From contig JBAMJV010007988.1 of assembly GCA_037951105.1 (NCBI GenBank), positions 26,261 to 90,260 on the forward strand: 64,000 nucleotides of DNA, given 5' to 3'. Within the stretch, counting starts at the first letter, position 1; each line of letters begins with the position of its first letter. Shown here in pieces: positions 34,863 to 48,531 of the stretch. The notes under the pieces are model-generated. The model did no database searches and was not told where the DNA came from. It worked only from the letters and a program-made list of their open reading frames with translations. The position numbers were made by a program, and so were the translations under genes. Source of the stretch: Echinarachnius parma (lineage: Eukaryota; Echinodermata; Echinoidea; Clypeasteroida; Echinarachniidae).

Positions 34863-37514
34863 TTTTTCTTTTTTTTCTTTGTACGTTTTTTGTGTCTCGT
34901 GTCTGTAAAATCTGGCTGGGGATATGATAATGAAACCTGGTGAACATAATAGACCTTGGTCCGAAATTGTGCACCTGGGTAATGATTATGACGGTACTAC
35001 CCTGTGACGTCATGGAGACGCCATTTTGTGAAATATTTCAACAGCCCATATCTTTCTTACGTAATGGTATATTTTCACCAAATTCTGTACATGGCAAGCT
35101 AAGTTCAAGGGCTATATAAAAATGTCGCACCCAAGGTCGTACGGACAACGACGGACGCGTACGCGCGCGTCAAAGGGTAAAAATCCTTGAAAAATTCTCA
35201 AATCAACCGGCGAACCAATTTTCCATACGTTTCAGGTCATTCCGAGCATTTCAAAATTTTGCGCGCGTGCGCGTTTGCGCGCGCGCTTTTTCACGCGTAG
35301 CGCGCACGGAACAAAAAAATGGCGGGTTTTTTTTGTTGGAAACTGTTCCCAATACTTTCTATGATAAATTAAAACAGTTTCCAGATCTCCTCGACCAAAA
35401 ACGCTCGAACAGGAGGGCGTAAAACTTTAAAATCCGCGAGTGCTGCTATGCACAAAATATGTACAAAATATGCCCTTTTTTAATTGATAATAATTTTTAA
35501 AATCCACGGGCAATTTTGTTAAAAATATTTTTCCTTGCAGACGAATGAGTTGTAGATACAACGTCATGCATCCTTATCGCTAACCAAACCTCATTATGTA
35601 ATCATATGACCATGAGAAGTTAACATTAGCAGTTTTCAACGATTTTATCATTTGCGATTATGTATATATCGTGTTTGGATTCCGATATCTCGGTCAATTC
35701 TGCTTGAATCTGTCCCAAGTTTTGATATCTTGTAGCTGGGACGATTCTGAACAATTACTATCTCTTTCCGACCGGAAATATGTCGATGCGCGCGTGCTAC
35801 ACATGAAATCCGCGCGTGCTGCCATATGTAAAATATGTGAAAATGTGGTAAAAACATGCCCTGTTCAATTGATCATAAATTTGAAAATCCATGTTTAGTA
35901 TTTTGGTCGTTATGTTTTCGTGATAGAGTATGAGTTGTAGGTATAGTGCGATATTCAAAGTTCGCAAACCGGACATCATGACGTCATCAAATTGCCATGA
36001 AAAGCGAAAATTTAATTTTGATTGATTTCATAAATTTTGTATTATGTTTGGAAGGTGCAGTTTTGCTTCTATCTCCTTCGATCCCGCTCGAATACGTCTA
36101 CAATTTTGATATGTTGTAGTGGAGATATTGAGGAAAAATAATATGTTCCTATTAATTTGCTCAAATAATGGCAACATTTGTTTTTCCTTTATTGCAATTT
36201 AGCATATAAATATTTCAAGAAATTCCAGGTAAGCCGTTATATTTCTTTTGTTTCGTAACTTATGGCGTTTTTAATTAGATGTTTGAAAACAGTAATTGAT
36301 TCTCAATACAGCGCACATCAAATCTATGCATATAATGCGTTGCCAATTAACGAGACCAGAACACCCTCCCCAATGTTAGGGTCTTCGCCCTCATACTACA
36401 TCATACAATTTTATGAAACGCCCCTCCTTCCAGTAACGGTCAAAATAGTCTCTCACCCCTAGCATTTGTGGGTAGTATCCCTATTAGAAATGAAATAATG
36501 CATGGGGAAGGAATTGTGATTCTCACTGTATGTTTAAACACCAACGTATAGCACAATATTCCTTTCTTCATTCATATCATGCATGTGTGTTTCATACCAT
36601 GGAGTAAACAATTTAAGAGAGGTGTGTGTTGACTAACATATCATGACGGAACATTTTATGTTACACGACCGTGTTAATGATGGTGGTGATGATTATTGGA
36701 TGATCTATTATGTTTCAGAATATCACAAAGGTGGGATCGAGTATGCTGTGCATTAAAGGTGATTATTCCTGATTCTATGTTACACGTGTTAATGATGGTG
36801 GTGATAATCATTGGATTATCTATTATGCTTCAGAATATCACGAAGTGGGGATTAATACTTGTCTCGATAATACATTGTTTTGTTGTTTTAGACATGCATA
36901 CTGACTAAATTAATGCTTTCGTGATGGAAAATGCTATATGAATTTTAGTTGTAATGAAAGTAATGAAATATACAGTTAATATATTTGTAGAAAAATATTA
37001 GGAATATATCACCAATGTGAAAAGGTAGTTTCAGTAGAGCCAGTGTGACAAAAAGCAGACTTGTATCTGAAACCTTAACCCTTTCAATTTGGAAAGTGTA
37101 TTATTTATGTGTTGTATTATAGTGTCCTACGGACGTGAATAAAGACACTTGTAAATAATGATCTTGTAAGATGATCCATGGTCATAGATTAGCTCCAGTT
37201 TGGACTGGTAGAGTTCACGGGCGTATAGATCGGGGGAGGGGGTGGGATGGGTAATATACCCCCTCCCTTTTTTGGGTGGGGGTGTGGGGGGGGGGGGGAG
37301 GCAATGGCCTGTACAATAATTCCCCGCTATTTTTAACATTACATCTTTATAAAAATACATAAGAATACTAATAATAACCACGCTTCTAATTAGAGTGATG
37401 TTTTAAACACAAATTTCGAACGGGCTCCAAATGGGAGGGGGGTAATAACCATCCCATACCCTCCCTTAAATTTGTATAGACCTGGTATAGACATATACAT
37501 GTACATGTGAGAGT

Positions 37515-37551
<37 letters not shown>

Positions 37552-37844
37552 GTATAGATCGGGGGAGGGGGTGGGATGGGTAATATACCCCCTCCCTTTT
37601 TTGGGTGGGGGTGTGGGGGGGGGGGGGAGGCAATGGCCTGTACAATAATTCCCCGCTATTTTTAACATTACATCTTAATAAAAATACATAATAATACTAA
37701 TAATAACCACGCTTCTAATTAGAGTGATGTTTTAAACACAAATTTCGAACGGGCTCCAAATGGGAGGGGGGTAATAACCATCTCATACCCTCCCTTAAAT
37801 TTGTATAGACCTTAGTATAGACATATACATGTACATGTGAGAGT

Positions 37845-37907
<63 letters not shown>

Positions 37908-39401
37908 AAATTTACTAAAATAATAGGCCTAGACCTGTTTTGTTACTTGTTATCTTGGTGAGAGAGATTATACTAGTTATAGTTGTATAACTTGCTGAAT
38001 ATTGAGAATAATCTTTGTATTGTTTATGGTAATTATCTAAGTAATAATTATATACTGGTTGATTAATAATATCTGATGTAAAAGAGAGACACAAGTTGTG
38101 AATTAATACATGTATATTATAAGTGAGTATACTGTTGCATAAAGATTAAGCATGAGGTACTGCTGTGAACAGTGAAGATTAACTTTGAATGTTCGATGTG
38201 AACGGGAGTTATAATTATTTTTCTGTGTGTTCTCCTATACTTATGATTGTAATTGTGGAACCAGCCAAAGCATAAAGCCGTGTGTATGAAAAGGGTTTAG
38301 TTATTCCAATCGCCCCTTACCGAAACTAAAATTTAGATAAACAAACGTATATCTGCATTCTGTCTCATTCACGAAATGGTTGACAAAGTGTAGTCTTATG
38401 GATCAGACCCATTTAGTATATAATTTTGTATTGTACATCGACGAAACGTACACAATGCATAGTTGACCTTAGAATAGTAATTCAAATTGTCTGGAATATA
38501 GAATAACTAGGAAGACTGGTAATTTGTGTATGTGGAAGATGATGTATTTGCTTCTCTGAGAAACCTCCCAAAAGAATAACTTTGTACAATTGCATGGTTT
38601 AAAGGTACACTTGAGTATTGGTACTTCCCGAAATGCCCCATGACACAAAATTGGTTGGTTCTAATTCAAATAGAAAGTTCCTTGAATAAAACATGTAAAA
38701 TGAGAATCATTCCCTTTCAAATGTTCTCATAATTGTAAAATTTCATTTAAAAATATTTTATTTATATATTGTCTAGACAATCGATATCTTGATTTTTTTT
38801 TTTAATACTTAAAATGCATATATCACTTCTTAAAAAGAAAATAAAAAGAGGTTTTTAAATAGTTGATATTATAACTTTTTGTTCAGATATGGTACACACT
38901 TAAAACTTTCACATAGTATTGCTAATATAACTTGGCAGTTCTTCAAAAAGTATTAATCCAACTTCTAATATAATTATTGATCTACACCAAATTATGTAAA
39001 TCAATAATTTTCTATTGTTGGGGGGAAATGCCTAAAATTTAAGTTTGGGACTACAACTACTAGTAACCATGTAACATATCTTGAACCCAATAATGATTAT
39101 TATCAGATTATAGAAACGTCTATTGTCTTTAATATAACTGCAAAATCATGCTGATTACAGGTGTCGTTTGGTACATTTCACCAATTATCTATAACAAATC
39201 AAAACAGCTGCTTTATTGGACACCATCTTGGATTTTGAGGTGTTCACAACAAATCTTTACTGATAGACCTCTGAATAATTTTTCCTCATTAAGATTTCCT
39301 GCAAATCAAATCGGTTTAAACTTGTTGTGGAAAGGTTCAAAAGATACATTTTCAAATGGGTACGTATCACCTAATTCGTCTATGACGAATTTCATGTCTA
39401 G
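34863..39401 (+). mobile_element. right part of a Helitron2/Helentron-like element, close copy of element 3
   Basis: Starts in the same T-run position as 21950 and 29584 and is nearly the same sequence as 21950-26488, including AAAGTTCGCAAACCGGAC, the TG-microsatellite tandem duplication (37222-37902) and the ACGTATCACCTAATTCGTC..CTAG end at 39401. The first ~325 bp including the 5' hairpin are missing. Confidence 0.75.
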
Positions 39402-39799
39402 TGTTTTTTAAATACTAAATCAACCATTTGTATAGACCTTTATAATTTCCAGCTACATGTAATAAGATGTTCAGGGCATGAAGGGTACATGCCTTGCAAT
39501 CAATATGGAGTTCGAACCTAGATAAACTCTGCACATGTGTCCCACATAATATTGTGTACTTCAATAAGACCCTTATTTAAGATAATTAATATGATCTTCA
39601 CAATAACAATACAAAACAACTGCTTTTTTGGACGCCATCTTGGATTGCAAATCCTTAGAGATAGACCTCTGAATAATTTTTCCTCATTAAGATTTCCTCC
39701 AAATAAAATTGGTTTAAACTTGTTGTGGAAAGGTTCAAAGGATACATTTTCAAATGGGTACGGATCACCTAATTCGTCTATGACGAATTTCATGTCTAG
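39402..39799 (+). mobile_element. 3' tail of a Helitron2/Helentron-like element (third tail type)
   Basis: Begins TGTTTTTTAAATACTAAATC, equal to the interior of the tail near 50306 and 50968, and ends ACGGATCACCTAATTCGTC..CTAG at 39799. The following base resumes element 1 at exactly the point where it was cut at 19659, so this CTAG is the right border of the insertion into element 1. Confidence 0.78.
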
Positions 39800-39977
39800 T
39801 TTTGATTGATTTCATAAATTTTGTATTATGTTTGGAAGGTGCAGTTGTGCTTCTATCTCCTTCGATCCCGCTCGAATACGTCTACAATTTTGATATGTTG
39901 TAGTGGAGATATTGAGGAAAAATAATATGTTCCTATTAATTTGCTCAAATAATGGCAACATTTGTTTTTCCTTTATT
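39800..39977 (+). mobile_element. Helitron2/Helentron-like element 1, middle segment
   Basis: TTTTGATTGATTTCATAAAT continues from ..TTTAATT at 19659. It ends at CCTTTATT, the same internal T-T site where element 2 was cut at 21306, and is cut here by the element starting at 39978. Confidence 0.8.
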
Positions 39978-41930
39978 AGGTGATACGCATACGTATAGCG
40001 TATCACCTTTTGTTATTACTCAGCGGGGTGTTTCCACAATCGCACAATACTTCACGATCATCTCTGGCTTTGTGTATATAATTCGTGTCATGTTACAAGG
40101 CTCGATCTCGATAAGATCTTGTTCATAACATATCAAATTATATATGCGATATCATTTGATAACGCTACCACGATCCGTCGTCATTTCCCGCGGTCATTCC
40201 GATTTCATTCGACATCATTTTGATAACGCTATCACGATCCGTCTTTATTTCCCGCGGTCATTACGATCTTTAAATATACCGCAATTGTGGAAACACAATT
40301 CTTTTTCTTTTTTTTCTTTGTACGTTTTTTGTGTCTCGTGTCTGTAAAATTTGGCTGGGGATATGATAATGAAACCTGGTGAACATAATAGACCTTGGTC
40401 CGAAATTGTGCACCTGGGTAATGATTATGACGGTACTACCCTGTGACGTCATGGAGACGCCATTTTGTGAAATATTTCAATAGCCCATATCTTTCTTACG
40501 TAATGGTATATTTTCACCAAATTTTGTACATGGCAAGCTAAGTTCAAGGGCTATATAAAAATGTCGCACCCAAGTTCGTACGGACAACGACGGACGCGTA
40601 CGCGCGCGTCAAAGGGTAAAAATCCTTGAAAAATTCTCAAATCAACCGGCGAACCAATTTTCCATACATTTCAGGTCATTCCGAGCATTTCAAAATTTTG
40701 CGCGCGTGCGCGTTTGCGCGCGCGCTTTTTCACGCGTAGCGCGCACGGAACAAAAAAATGGCGTGTTTTTTTTTGGAAACTGTTCCCAATACTTTCTATG
40801 ATAAATTAAAACAGTTTCCAGATCTCCTCGACCAAAAACGCTCGAACAGGAGGGCGTAAAACTTTAAAATCCGCGAGTGCTGCTATGCACAAAATATGTA
40901 CAAAATATGCCCTTTTTTAATTGATAATAATTTTTAAAATCCACGGGCAATTTTGTTAAAAATATTTTTCCTTGCAGACGAATGAGTTGTAGATACAACG
41001 TCATGCATCCTTATCGCCAACCAAACCTCATTATGTAATCATATGACCATGAGAAGTTAACATTAGCAGTTTTCAACGATTTTATCATTTGCGATTATGT
41101 ATATATCGTGTTTGGATTCCGATATCTCGGTCAATTCTGCTTGAATCTGTCCCAAGTTTTGATATCTTGTAGCTGGGACGATTCTGAACAATTACTATCT
41201 CTTTCCGACCGGATATGTGCCGATGCGCGCGTGCTACACATGAAATCCGCGCGTGCTGCCATATGTAAAATATGTGAAAATGTGGTAAAAAAGTGCCCTG
41301 TTCAATTGATCATAAATTTGAAAATCCATGTTCAGTATTTTGGTTGTGTATTCGTGACAGAGTATGAGTTGTAGATATGGTGCGATATTCAAAAATCACC
41401 AATCGGACATCGTGACGTCATCAATTTGCCATGAAAAGCGAAAATTTAATTTTGATTGATTTCATAAATGTTGTGTTATGTTTTGAAGGTGCAGTTGTGT
41501 GTCTCCTTCGATTCTGGTCGAATACGTCTACAATTTTGATATGTTGTAGCGGAGATCTGGAGGAAAAATAATATGTTCCTATTATGTTGCTCAAATAATG
41601 GAAACATTTGTTTTCCCTCTATTGCAATGTAGCATACAAATAATTCAAGATATTCCGAGTAAGCCGTTATATTTCTTTTGTTTCATAACTTATGGTGTTT
41701 TTAATTAAATGTTTGAAAACAGTAATTGGTTCTCCAAACAGAGCACAACAAATTGATGCATATAATGCCTTGCTAATTAACGTGACTAAGCCGCCCTCCC
41801 CAAAGTATGTGGCTTCGCCCCTATTACTACGTCATACAATTTCATATAACGCCCACCTCTTTCAGTAACGGTCAAAATAATCTCTCAACCCTAGCGTTTG
41901 CGTGTAGTAATCCCTATTAGCGCTGCAATA

Positions 41931-42097
41931 ATGGAGAAAGTTGATTTTGACTCGACCTGTATCAACGTAATTCGATCCCTACGAACTGAAGTATATACCG
42001 CGATAACACGGCCCTCTCTTCCTACACACGAAGTGGGGATCAAGTATTGTGCCTGGAAAGTTTTTGTCTCTTCTCTGATCAACACGTTATTTTACAG
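41931..42097 (+). pseudogene. second copy of the exon-like ORF
   Basis: Same structure as 31131-31297: ATG, 55 codons beginning MEKVDFDSTCINVIRSLRTE, and a CAG/GTAAGA donor. Family DNA around it is more complete here (no ~90-bp gap just upstream). Function unknown; no downstream exon identified. Confidence 0.3.
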
Positions 42098-44855
42098 GTA
42101 AGACAATATAATTTGTATCTTACATGGATAATTGAAGTTATATCGCATTTTATAATGTTAAGGTAGTCATGTTAAAGTTATATATTTATAATGAATGATA
42201 TGGAAACTAGTGGAATTATGAGGGAAGAGTTTGAGAGAGATTATACTAGTTATAGTTGTATAACTTGCTGAATATTGAGAATAATCTTTGTATTGTTTAT
42301 GGTAATTATCTAAGTAATAATTATATACTGGTTGATTAATAATATCTGATGTAAAAGAGAGACACAAGTTGTGAATTAATACATGTATATTATAAGTGAG
42401 TATACTGTTGCATAAAGATTTAGCATGAGGTACTGCTGTGAACAGTGAAGATTAACTTTGAATGTTCGATGTGAACGTGACTTATAATTATTTTTCTGTG
42501 TGTTCTCCTATACTTATGATTGTATTTGTGGAACCAGCCAAAGCATAAAGCCGTGTGTATGAAAAGGGTTTAGTTATTCCAATCGCTCCTTACCGAAACT
42601 AAAATTTAGATAAACAAACGTATATCTGCATTCTGTCTCATTCACGAAATGGTTGACAAAGTGTAGTCTTATGGATCAGACCCATTTAGTATATAATTGT
42701 GTATTGTACATCGACGAAACGTACACAATGCATAGTTGACCTTAGAATAGTAATTCAAATTGTCTGGAATATAGAATAACTAGGAAGACTGGTAATTTGT
42801 GTTGTGGAAGATGATGTATTTGCTTCTCTGAGAAACCTCCCAAAAGAATAACTTTGTACAATTGCATGGTTTAAAGGTACACTTGAGTATTGGTACTTCC
42901 CGAAATGCCCCATGACACAAAATTGGTTGGTTCTAATTCAATTAGAAAGTTCCTTGAATAAAACATGTAAAATGAGAATCATTCCCTTTCAAATGTTCTC
43001 ATAATTGTAAAATTTCATTTAAAAATATTTTATTTATATATTGTCTAGACAATCGATATCTTGATTTTTTTTTAAATACTTAAAATGCATATATCACTTC
43101 TTAAAAAAATAAAAAGAGGTTTTTAAATAGTTGATACTATCTTTATCAAATCATTATTTTCACACAACATCACATGCACAATTTTGCTTTCTTAGAAAGC
43201 ACCCTCTTGAGTTGTAACAGCTATTTAAAAAAAAATGATAACCGGGTCTTTACTTTGTCGTTTGTTATTTTCTATACATGTCAACCATTAGACCGGCAGC
43301 CCAGAGGTCTTTTGTGCATCGAAAAGCGTACTGATTGTTGAACATATTTGGTCAACAATAGACAATATTAAAGAAGATATTCTTAATTTTTCGGGACAAA
43401 ATTGAATGACAAAAGTATTATGGAAAACTATACTATCTCGTACAATGAAATTTAGATGTACATTCAACTATTTCACAATAATACCTAGAAAAAAGAACTA
43501 CTTAAAAAATTTTCACTTTTACAGTCTAAGAATCAATATCTATAGTATTTGGACACGGATATAAATTTTAAAAATGCAGAACATGTTGGAATAGTGTAAA
43601 TGTCCATATAAAAAACAATAAAAGCAAATCTGTTATGTCATCTCCCAAAGAACAAATAAAATTATAACATTTTTTTTTCTTTAGAATCTACCAACCTCTA
43701 TTACAAACCATTTATTTATGAATTCACATACAATCATAGACATGAATTTCAGTAATTAAATAAATAAGAATTGTGTAAACCGATCTATCACAAATAAATT
43801 GTCTGTACAATACTGATATGTTTAAGAAAATGTTACATCATAAACAAAATAAGATGAAATCATAAACGTTATTTCTTGACTCACTGTGTCAATTAACATC
43901 AAAGATCAAAAAACAATTTTGATTTATCAAGCATATATGCACAGAATATAATCCATTATATAACAAAAAGTTTAACTCAGGATGTGATTTGTCCATAACA
44001 GTGTATATACCGGAGGCAAAGATCCATCTAATTTTTTTTAAATACTAAGTCGGCCATTTGTATAGACCTTTATGATTTCCAGATAAATGCAATAAGATGT
44101 GTAGGGCATGAAAGGTGCGTGCCTTGCAATCAATATGGAGTTCGAATCTAGATACGCTCTAATATTGTGTACTTCAATAAGATACTTACTTAAGATAATT
44201 AATATGATCTTGACAATGCTTTAAAAACATCATGGGCAACACCCAGTATGATTCAAATTCACAATAGGCCTGGCAGGCGCGTCATTATCCAGCTGATTTG
44301 AATGCTCCATGGGGAGTGGAATTAAGTTCATTTCTAGCGCTTGAGTATTGATAAATTCATAAAGTAATACAAGACAAACACATCATCTACGCCGATTACA
44401 AAATGATGGTGGAATATTCGTCATATTACAGAAAAAGTTGGTTTTGTTCATAACTAGAAATGAAGATGTCCCAAGATTAACGCAACTATTGACTACACAA
44501 ATCCTATAATCACGATTACAAATTTTGTAGACACCCTGTTCAGCATGATAAATGGTGCAAAACTGCTTTTTTTTATCGATATTAAATGTTGACTTCCAGA
44601 TATTATAACTTTTTGTTCGGATATGGTACACACTTAAAACTTTCACATAGTATTGCTAATATAACTTGGCAGTTCTTCAAAAAGTATTAATCCAACTACT
44701 AATATAATTATTGATCTACACCAAATTATGTAAATCAATAATTTTCTATTGTTGGGGGAAAATGCCTAAAATTTAAGTTTGGGACTACAACTACTAGTAA
44801 CCATGTAACATATCTTGAACCCAATAATGATTATTATCAGATTATAGAAACGTCA

Positions 44856-45275
44856 ACTGCCGTTGACAGATCACATCGTCTGCCACGCCGTAACCAAGGA
44901 GACGGTGACGACTCCAGGGCGCCATCTGGTGGTGGCGTCACAACCCGAAGTGCGGCGAGGGGTATCCAGACCAGCGACGGGACCCAAGGCAGATCGAGAT
45001 CCATGGCTGCACCACGTCCAATTGTGGTGAAGTTTACATCGTACCAGTACCGACAGGAAGTGATCCGAAATCGTCGAAGGCTGAAGGGATCGCGAATGGC
45101 CATCATGGAACAATTGACCAGAAAAAACCAAGAGCTACTAGCAAAAGCGAAAGCCAACTCCCGAATCAAAGATGCCTGGACACGTGATGGGCGGATCGTA
45201 GCGCTCATCCCAGCTACAGGTGGACGGTTCATCACTCGGGGAATCCGCCATGAAACCGATCTCCCTGGTGATTAA
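44856..45275 (+). CDS. LINE ORF1, 5'-truncated (C-terminal domain)
   Basis: The frame is open from the 5' border of the LINE through 139 codons to TAA at 45273-45275, so the true start is lost; the first ATG inside is at 45003. The N-terminal part is Arg/Gly/Ser-rich. The C-terminal part reads RPIVVKFTSYQYRQEVI, then RRLKGS, LTRKNQELLAKAKA and KDAWTRDGRIVAL. That layout (RP.(I/V)V.F....R..V...R..L.G....E.LT..N..LL..A, then W..(D/N)GRI) is typical of the RNA-binding ORF1 protein of many animal LINEs. It lies 47 bp upstream of ORF2 on the same strand. Role: nucleic-acid-binding particle protein for retrotransposition. CG-richer than the surrounding helentron-like DNA. Confidence 0.72.
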   Translation, partial: TAVDRSHRLPRRNQGDGDDSRAPSGGGVTTRSAARGIQTSDGTQGRSRSMAAPRPIVVKFTSYQYRQEVIRNRRRLKGSRMAIMEQLTRKNQELLAKAKANSRIKDAWTRDGRIVALIPATGGRFITRGIRHETDLPGD

Positions 45276-45322
45276 AGCCTGATGAATCACTGAACTAGTA
45301 CACGTGTGTGTGATGCTCCGTA

Positions 45323-48300
45323 ATGATGCAAACTGGTGAATGTTGTTATTGTGGTAATAAGATTAATACCTGCATTTCTACTGCAATCAACTTATGTATA
45401 AACTGTACGTCTGAAATATTTCCATTCAACTATATTGATGATGATGATGATTTTCAAAGGACAATGTTTATTTATTTTCACTCAAATTTAGTAACTGACT
45501 ATAAAAAATTACAACGTTTATGCATCAATCCATTTAATTTGAATACAATACAGTTTAATAGCTTAGATTATGATACTGAAGAAACTGCTCATGTTCCACA
45601 TTCTTGTAAATATATGTTTTGTGAAGATTTTAAAACTAAATTTTGTAACACTAATTCTTCGCTCTCTATGATCCATGTAAATGCTAGAAGTTTGAAAAAT
45701 AAATTTGAAGATTTTCAATTAATGTTAAGCACCCTTGGACATACATTTAGTATTATAGGAGTTTCAGAGACATGGTTTAATGAACACACAAATTTAAATT
45801 TATTCCACTTGGATAATTACTCCTTATATAATTTAGATAGAACAGATAAAACTGGTGGCGGTGTTGCCCTTTATGTGAAGGATGGTATTAAATGTAGTCA
45901 GCGAAAAGACTTATCTATTATTACATCCGACTATGAAATGATTTTTATTGAGCTTGAAACAAATAAAAAACATGCAGTATTTGGATGTGTATATAGACCC
46001 CCTAATGTAGACATACCATGTTTTAAAGATAGAATTGATGATGTATTAAAAACCCTGGAAAGTGAAAAGAAAGACATTTATATAATGGGAGATTATAATA
46101 TCAATTTTATTAATTATGCTACCCATTGTCAAACTGGCGATTTTTTAGACAATATGTACTTATATAATATGTTTCCATTAATTACTAAACCGACAAGAAT
46201 ATCGCCTCAAGTTAGTTCACTGATTGATAATATATTCACTAATAAATTAGAAACCGATCATTATTCAGGTTTAATATTCACTGATTTTTCTGATCACTTT
46301 CCTGTGTTTGCTATTTTAAAAGATAATATTTCAACGCAATTGCTATCACCTGAAAATAATAATACAAAACGAAAAATAACAAGTGATTGTATTACTAATT
46401 TTAAAAAGAAATTATTAGAAGTTGATTGGTCAATTGTATATATGTCTTTTAATGCCACTGAAAGCTATGATTTATTTATTGAAGTGTTTATGAATATTTA
46501 TAATGAATGTTTTCCTATAGTGAAAAGAAAAAACAGAAAACGTACTATTAATGTTATTAAACCATGGATAACTGAGGGTATCTTAAAATCAAGTAAACGA
46601 AAGAATAGATTATATGCTTTATATTTGAAAAGGAAAACTGACTATTATAAAACAAAATATATAAATTATAAAAATAAACTTACTACTATTATACGTTGTG
46701 CCAAAAAACAATATATTACATCTGTGTTTAATTCTGTAAAGGGAAATATTGCTAATACTTGGAAAGAAATAAATAAACTTATTGGAAATAAAAAAAGATG
46801 TAATTATCCTCGGTATATGTTGAGAGATAATACAAAAATATGTACAAAAAAGGATATTGTTGAAGCTTTCAATACATACTTTATTAATATAGGGCAGAAG
46901 TTAATGAGCGCGGTACCCAATTCACAAAATTTATTTTCTGATTATTTGGCCAATCAAGTAATCGATTCCTTGTTTATGGATACCACAGATGCAAATGAAA
47001 TTATTTCCATGTCAACGGCCTTAAATGCAAAAAAATCAAGTGGTCCTGATGATGTCTCACCAAGAGTTGTGAAAGAAACCATATCTTATTTTGTACATCC
47101 ATTATGTCACATATTTAATCAGTCTATCTCAACAGGAATCGTCCCTACTAAATTGAAATTGGCAAAGATTGTTCCTATTTATAAATCAAAAGATATTCAT
47201 TATATTGAGAATTATAGGCCTATTGCTGTATTATGTACTTTTGCAAAGATATTAGAAAAGATCATTCATAAACGATTGTATGCTTTTTTATTACATAATA
47301 ATTCTTTAATAACCGACCAGTTTGGGTTTAGAAAAAATCTCTCTACATCATCCGGTGTATTCAATGTAACTGATTATATATTACAAAACATTGACAAAGG
47401 GTATTATTGTGGCGGTGTATTTATGGACCTCTCAAAGGCCTTTGACACCATTGACCACCATATACTGCTCAAGAAGTTACAACACTACGGTGTCCGAGGA
47501 GTGCCATTAAAATGGTTTACAGATTACTTAAATAATAGAAAGCAGTATGTGGTGGTTGATGGTGTCCAATCATCTCTCCAAGAAGTACAAATTGGCGTAC
47601 CCCAAGGTTCTGTGTTGGGACCCCTCCTTTTTTTAGTTTATATTAATGATATTGTACATTCTAGTAAATTGTTAAAATTTTCATTGTTCGCCGATGATAC
47701 GGCAGTAATTATTGCAGATAAGAATATAATAACTTTGACTCAAAATTTAAATAGTGAAATGAGGAAATTGAATGAATGGTATAAAAGTAATAAATTATTT
47801 TTGAACTATGATAAAACAAAATATGTTATATTTCGCACAAGAAACAAGAGGGTTCCCGAGGAAATTCCTATTTTTATTGAACAAACAAAATTAGAACGTG
47901 TACACACAGTTAAATTCCTGGGAGTATTTATAAATGAATTTTTAGACTGGAAATATCATATTGATAATGTATCATCAAAGATTTCAAGAAACATTGGAAT
48001 TTTGTTGAAACTGAGATATTTTGTTCATTATGATATATTATTATTATTGTTCCATAGTTTAATACAGTCCCACTTAAAATATTGTAATATGATTTGGGGT
48101 AATACTTTTAAAACTCACTTAATGAAATTGAGCATCTTACAAAAAAGGCAATGAGAATAATAACGAAATCAAAGTTTGATACACCAAGCTTGCCATTATT
48201 TGTTAAAATGAATATTCTTCCATTGATAGAACAAATAAATATGGATACGCTCCTTTTTATGTATAAATTGAAAAATATTGCCCCAACGTTTTATTTTGAA

Positions 48301-48531
48301 AATATTTTTAAGCCTAATTTTGTTTATCATTCATATCAAACTAGAACCAGCCGAAATATACATATACCTCTTGTTCGCACCTCATGTGCACTTAACTCCA
48401 CTCGTATGCAAGCTATAAAAGAATGGAATTTATTGAGTGAAAATATAAAATCAAGTTCAACTTTAACTCGTTTTAAATGTTTATGTAAAAAATATCTCTT
48501 TAATCGATATGTAGACAGTTGTAAAACATGA
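45323..48531 (+). CDS. LINE ORF2: APE endonuclease plus reverse transcriptase, one frameshift
   Basis: First frame 45323-48154 (943 codons), continuing in the next frame at 48151-48531. The N-terminal region has Cys pairs (CCYCGNK, CINC). The apurinic-type endonuclease spans roughly residues 110-350: MIHVNARSLKNK, GVSETWF, GGGVALYV, YRPPN, MGDYNI and SDHFPVFA (catalytic N, E, D-N and SDH positions present). The RT spans roughly 570-830: KKSSGPD, ENYRPIAVL, QFGFRKNLST, FMDLSKAFDTIDH, GVPQGSVLGPLLFLVYINDI and the FADDTA catalytic box, all intact. The C-terminal tail in the second frame ends NSTRMQAIKEWNLL. The break is a run ACAAAAAAGGC near 48141-48148; one more A would restore phase. It is therefore either very recently inactivated or a homopolymer sequencing error. 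Domain order fits the CR1/L2 group. Confidence 0.88.
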
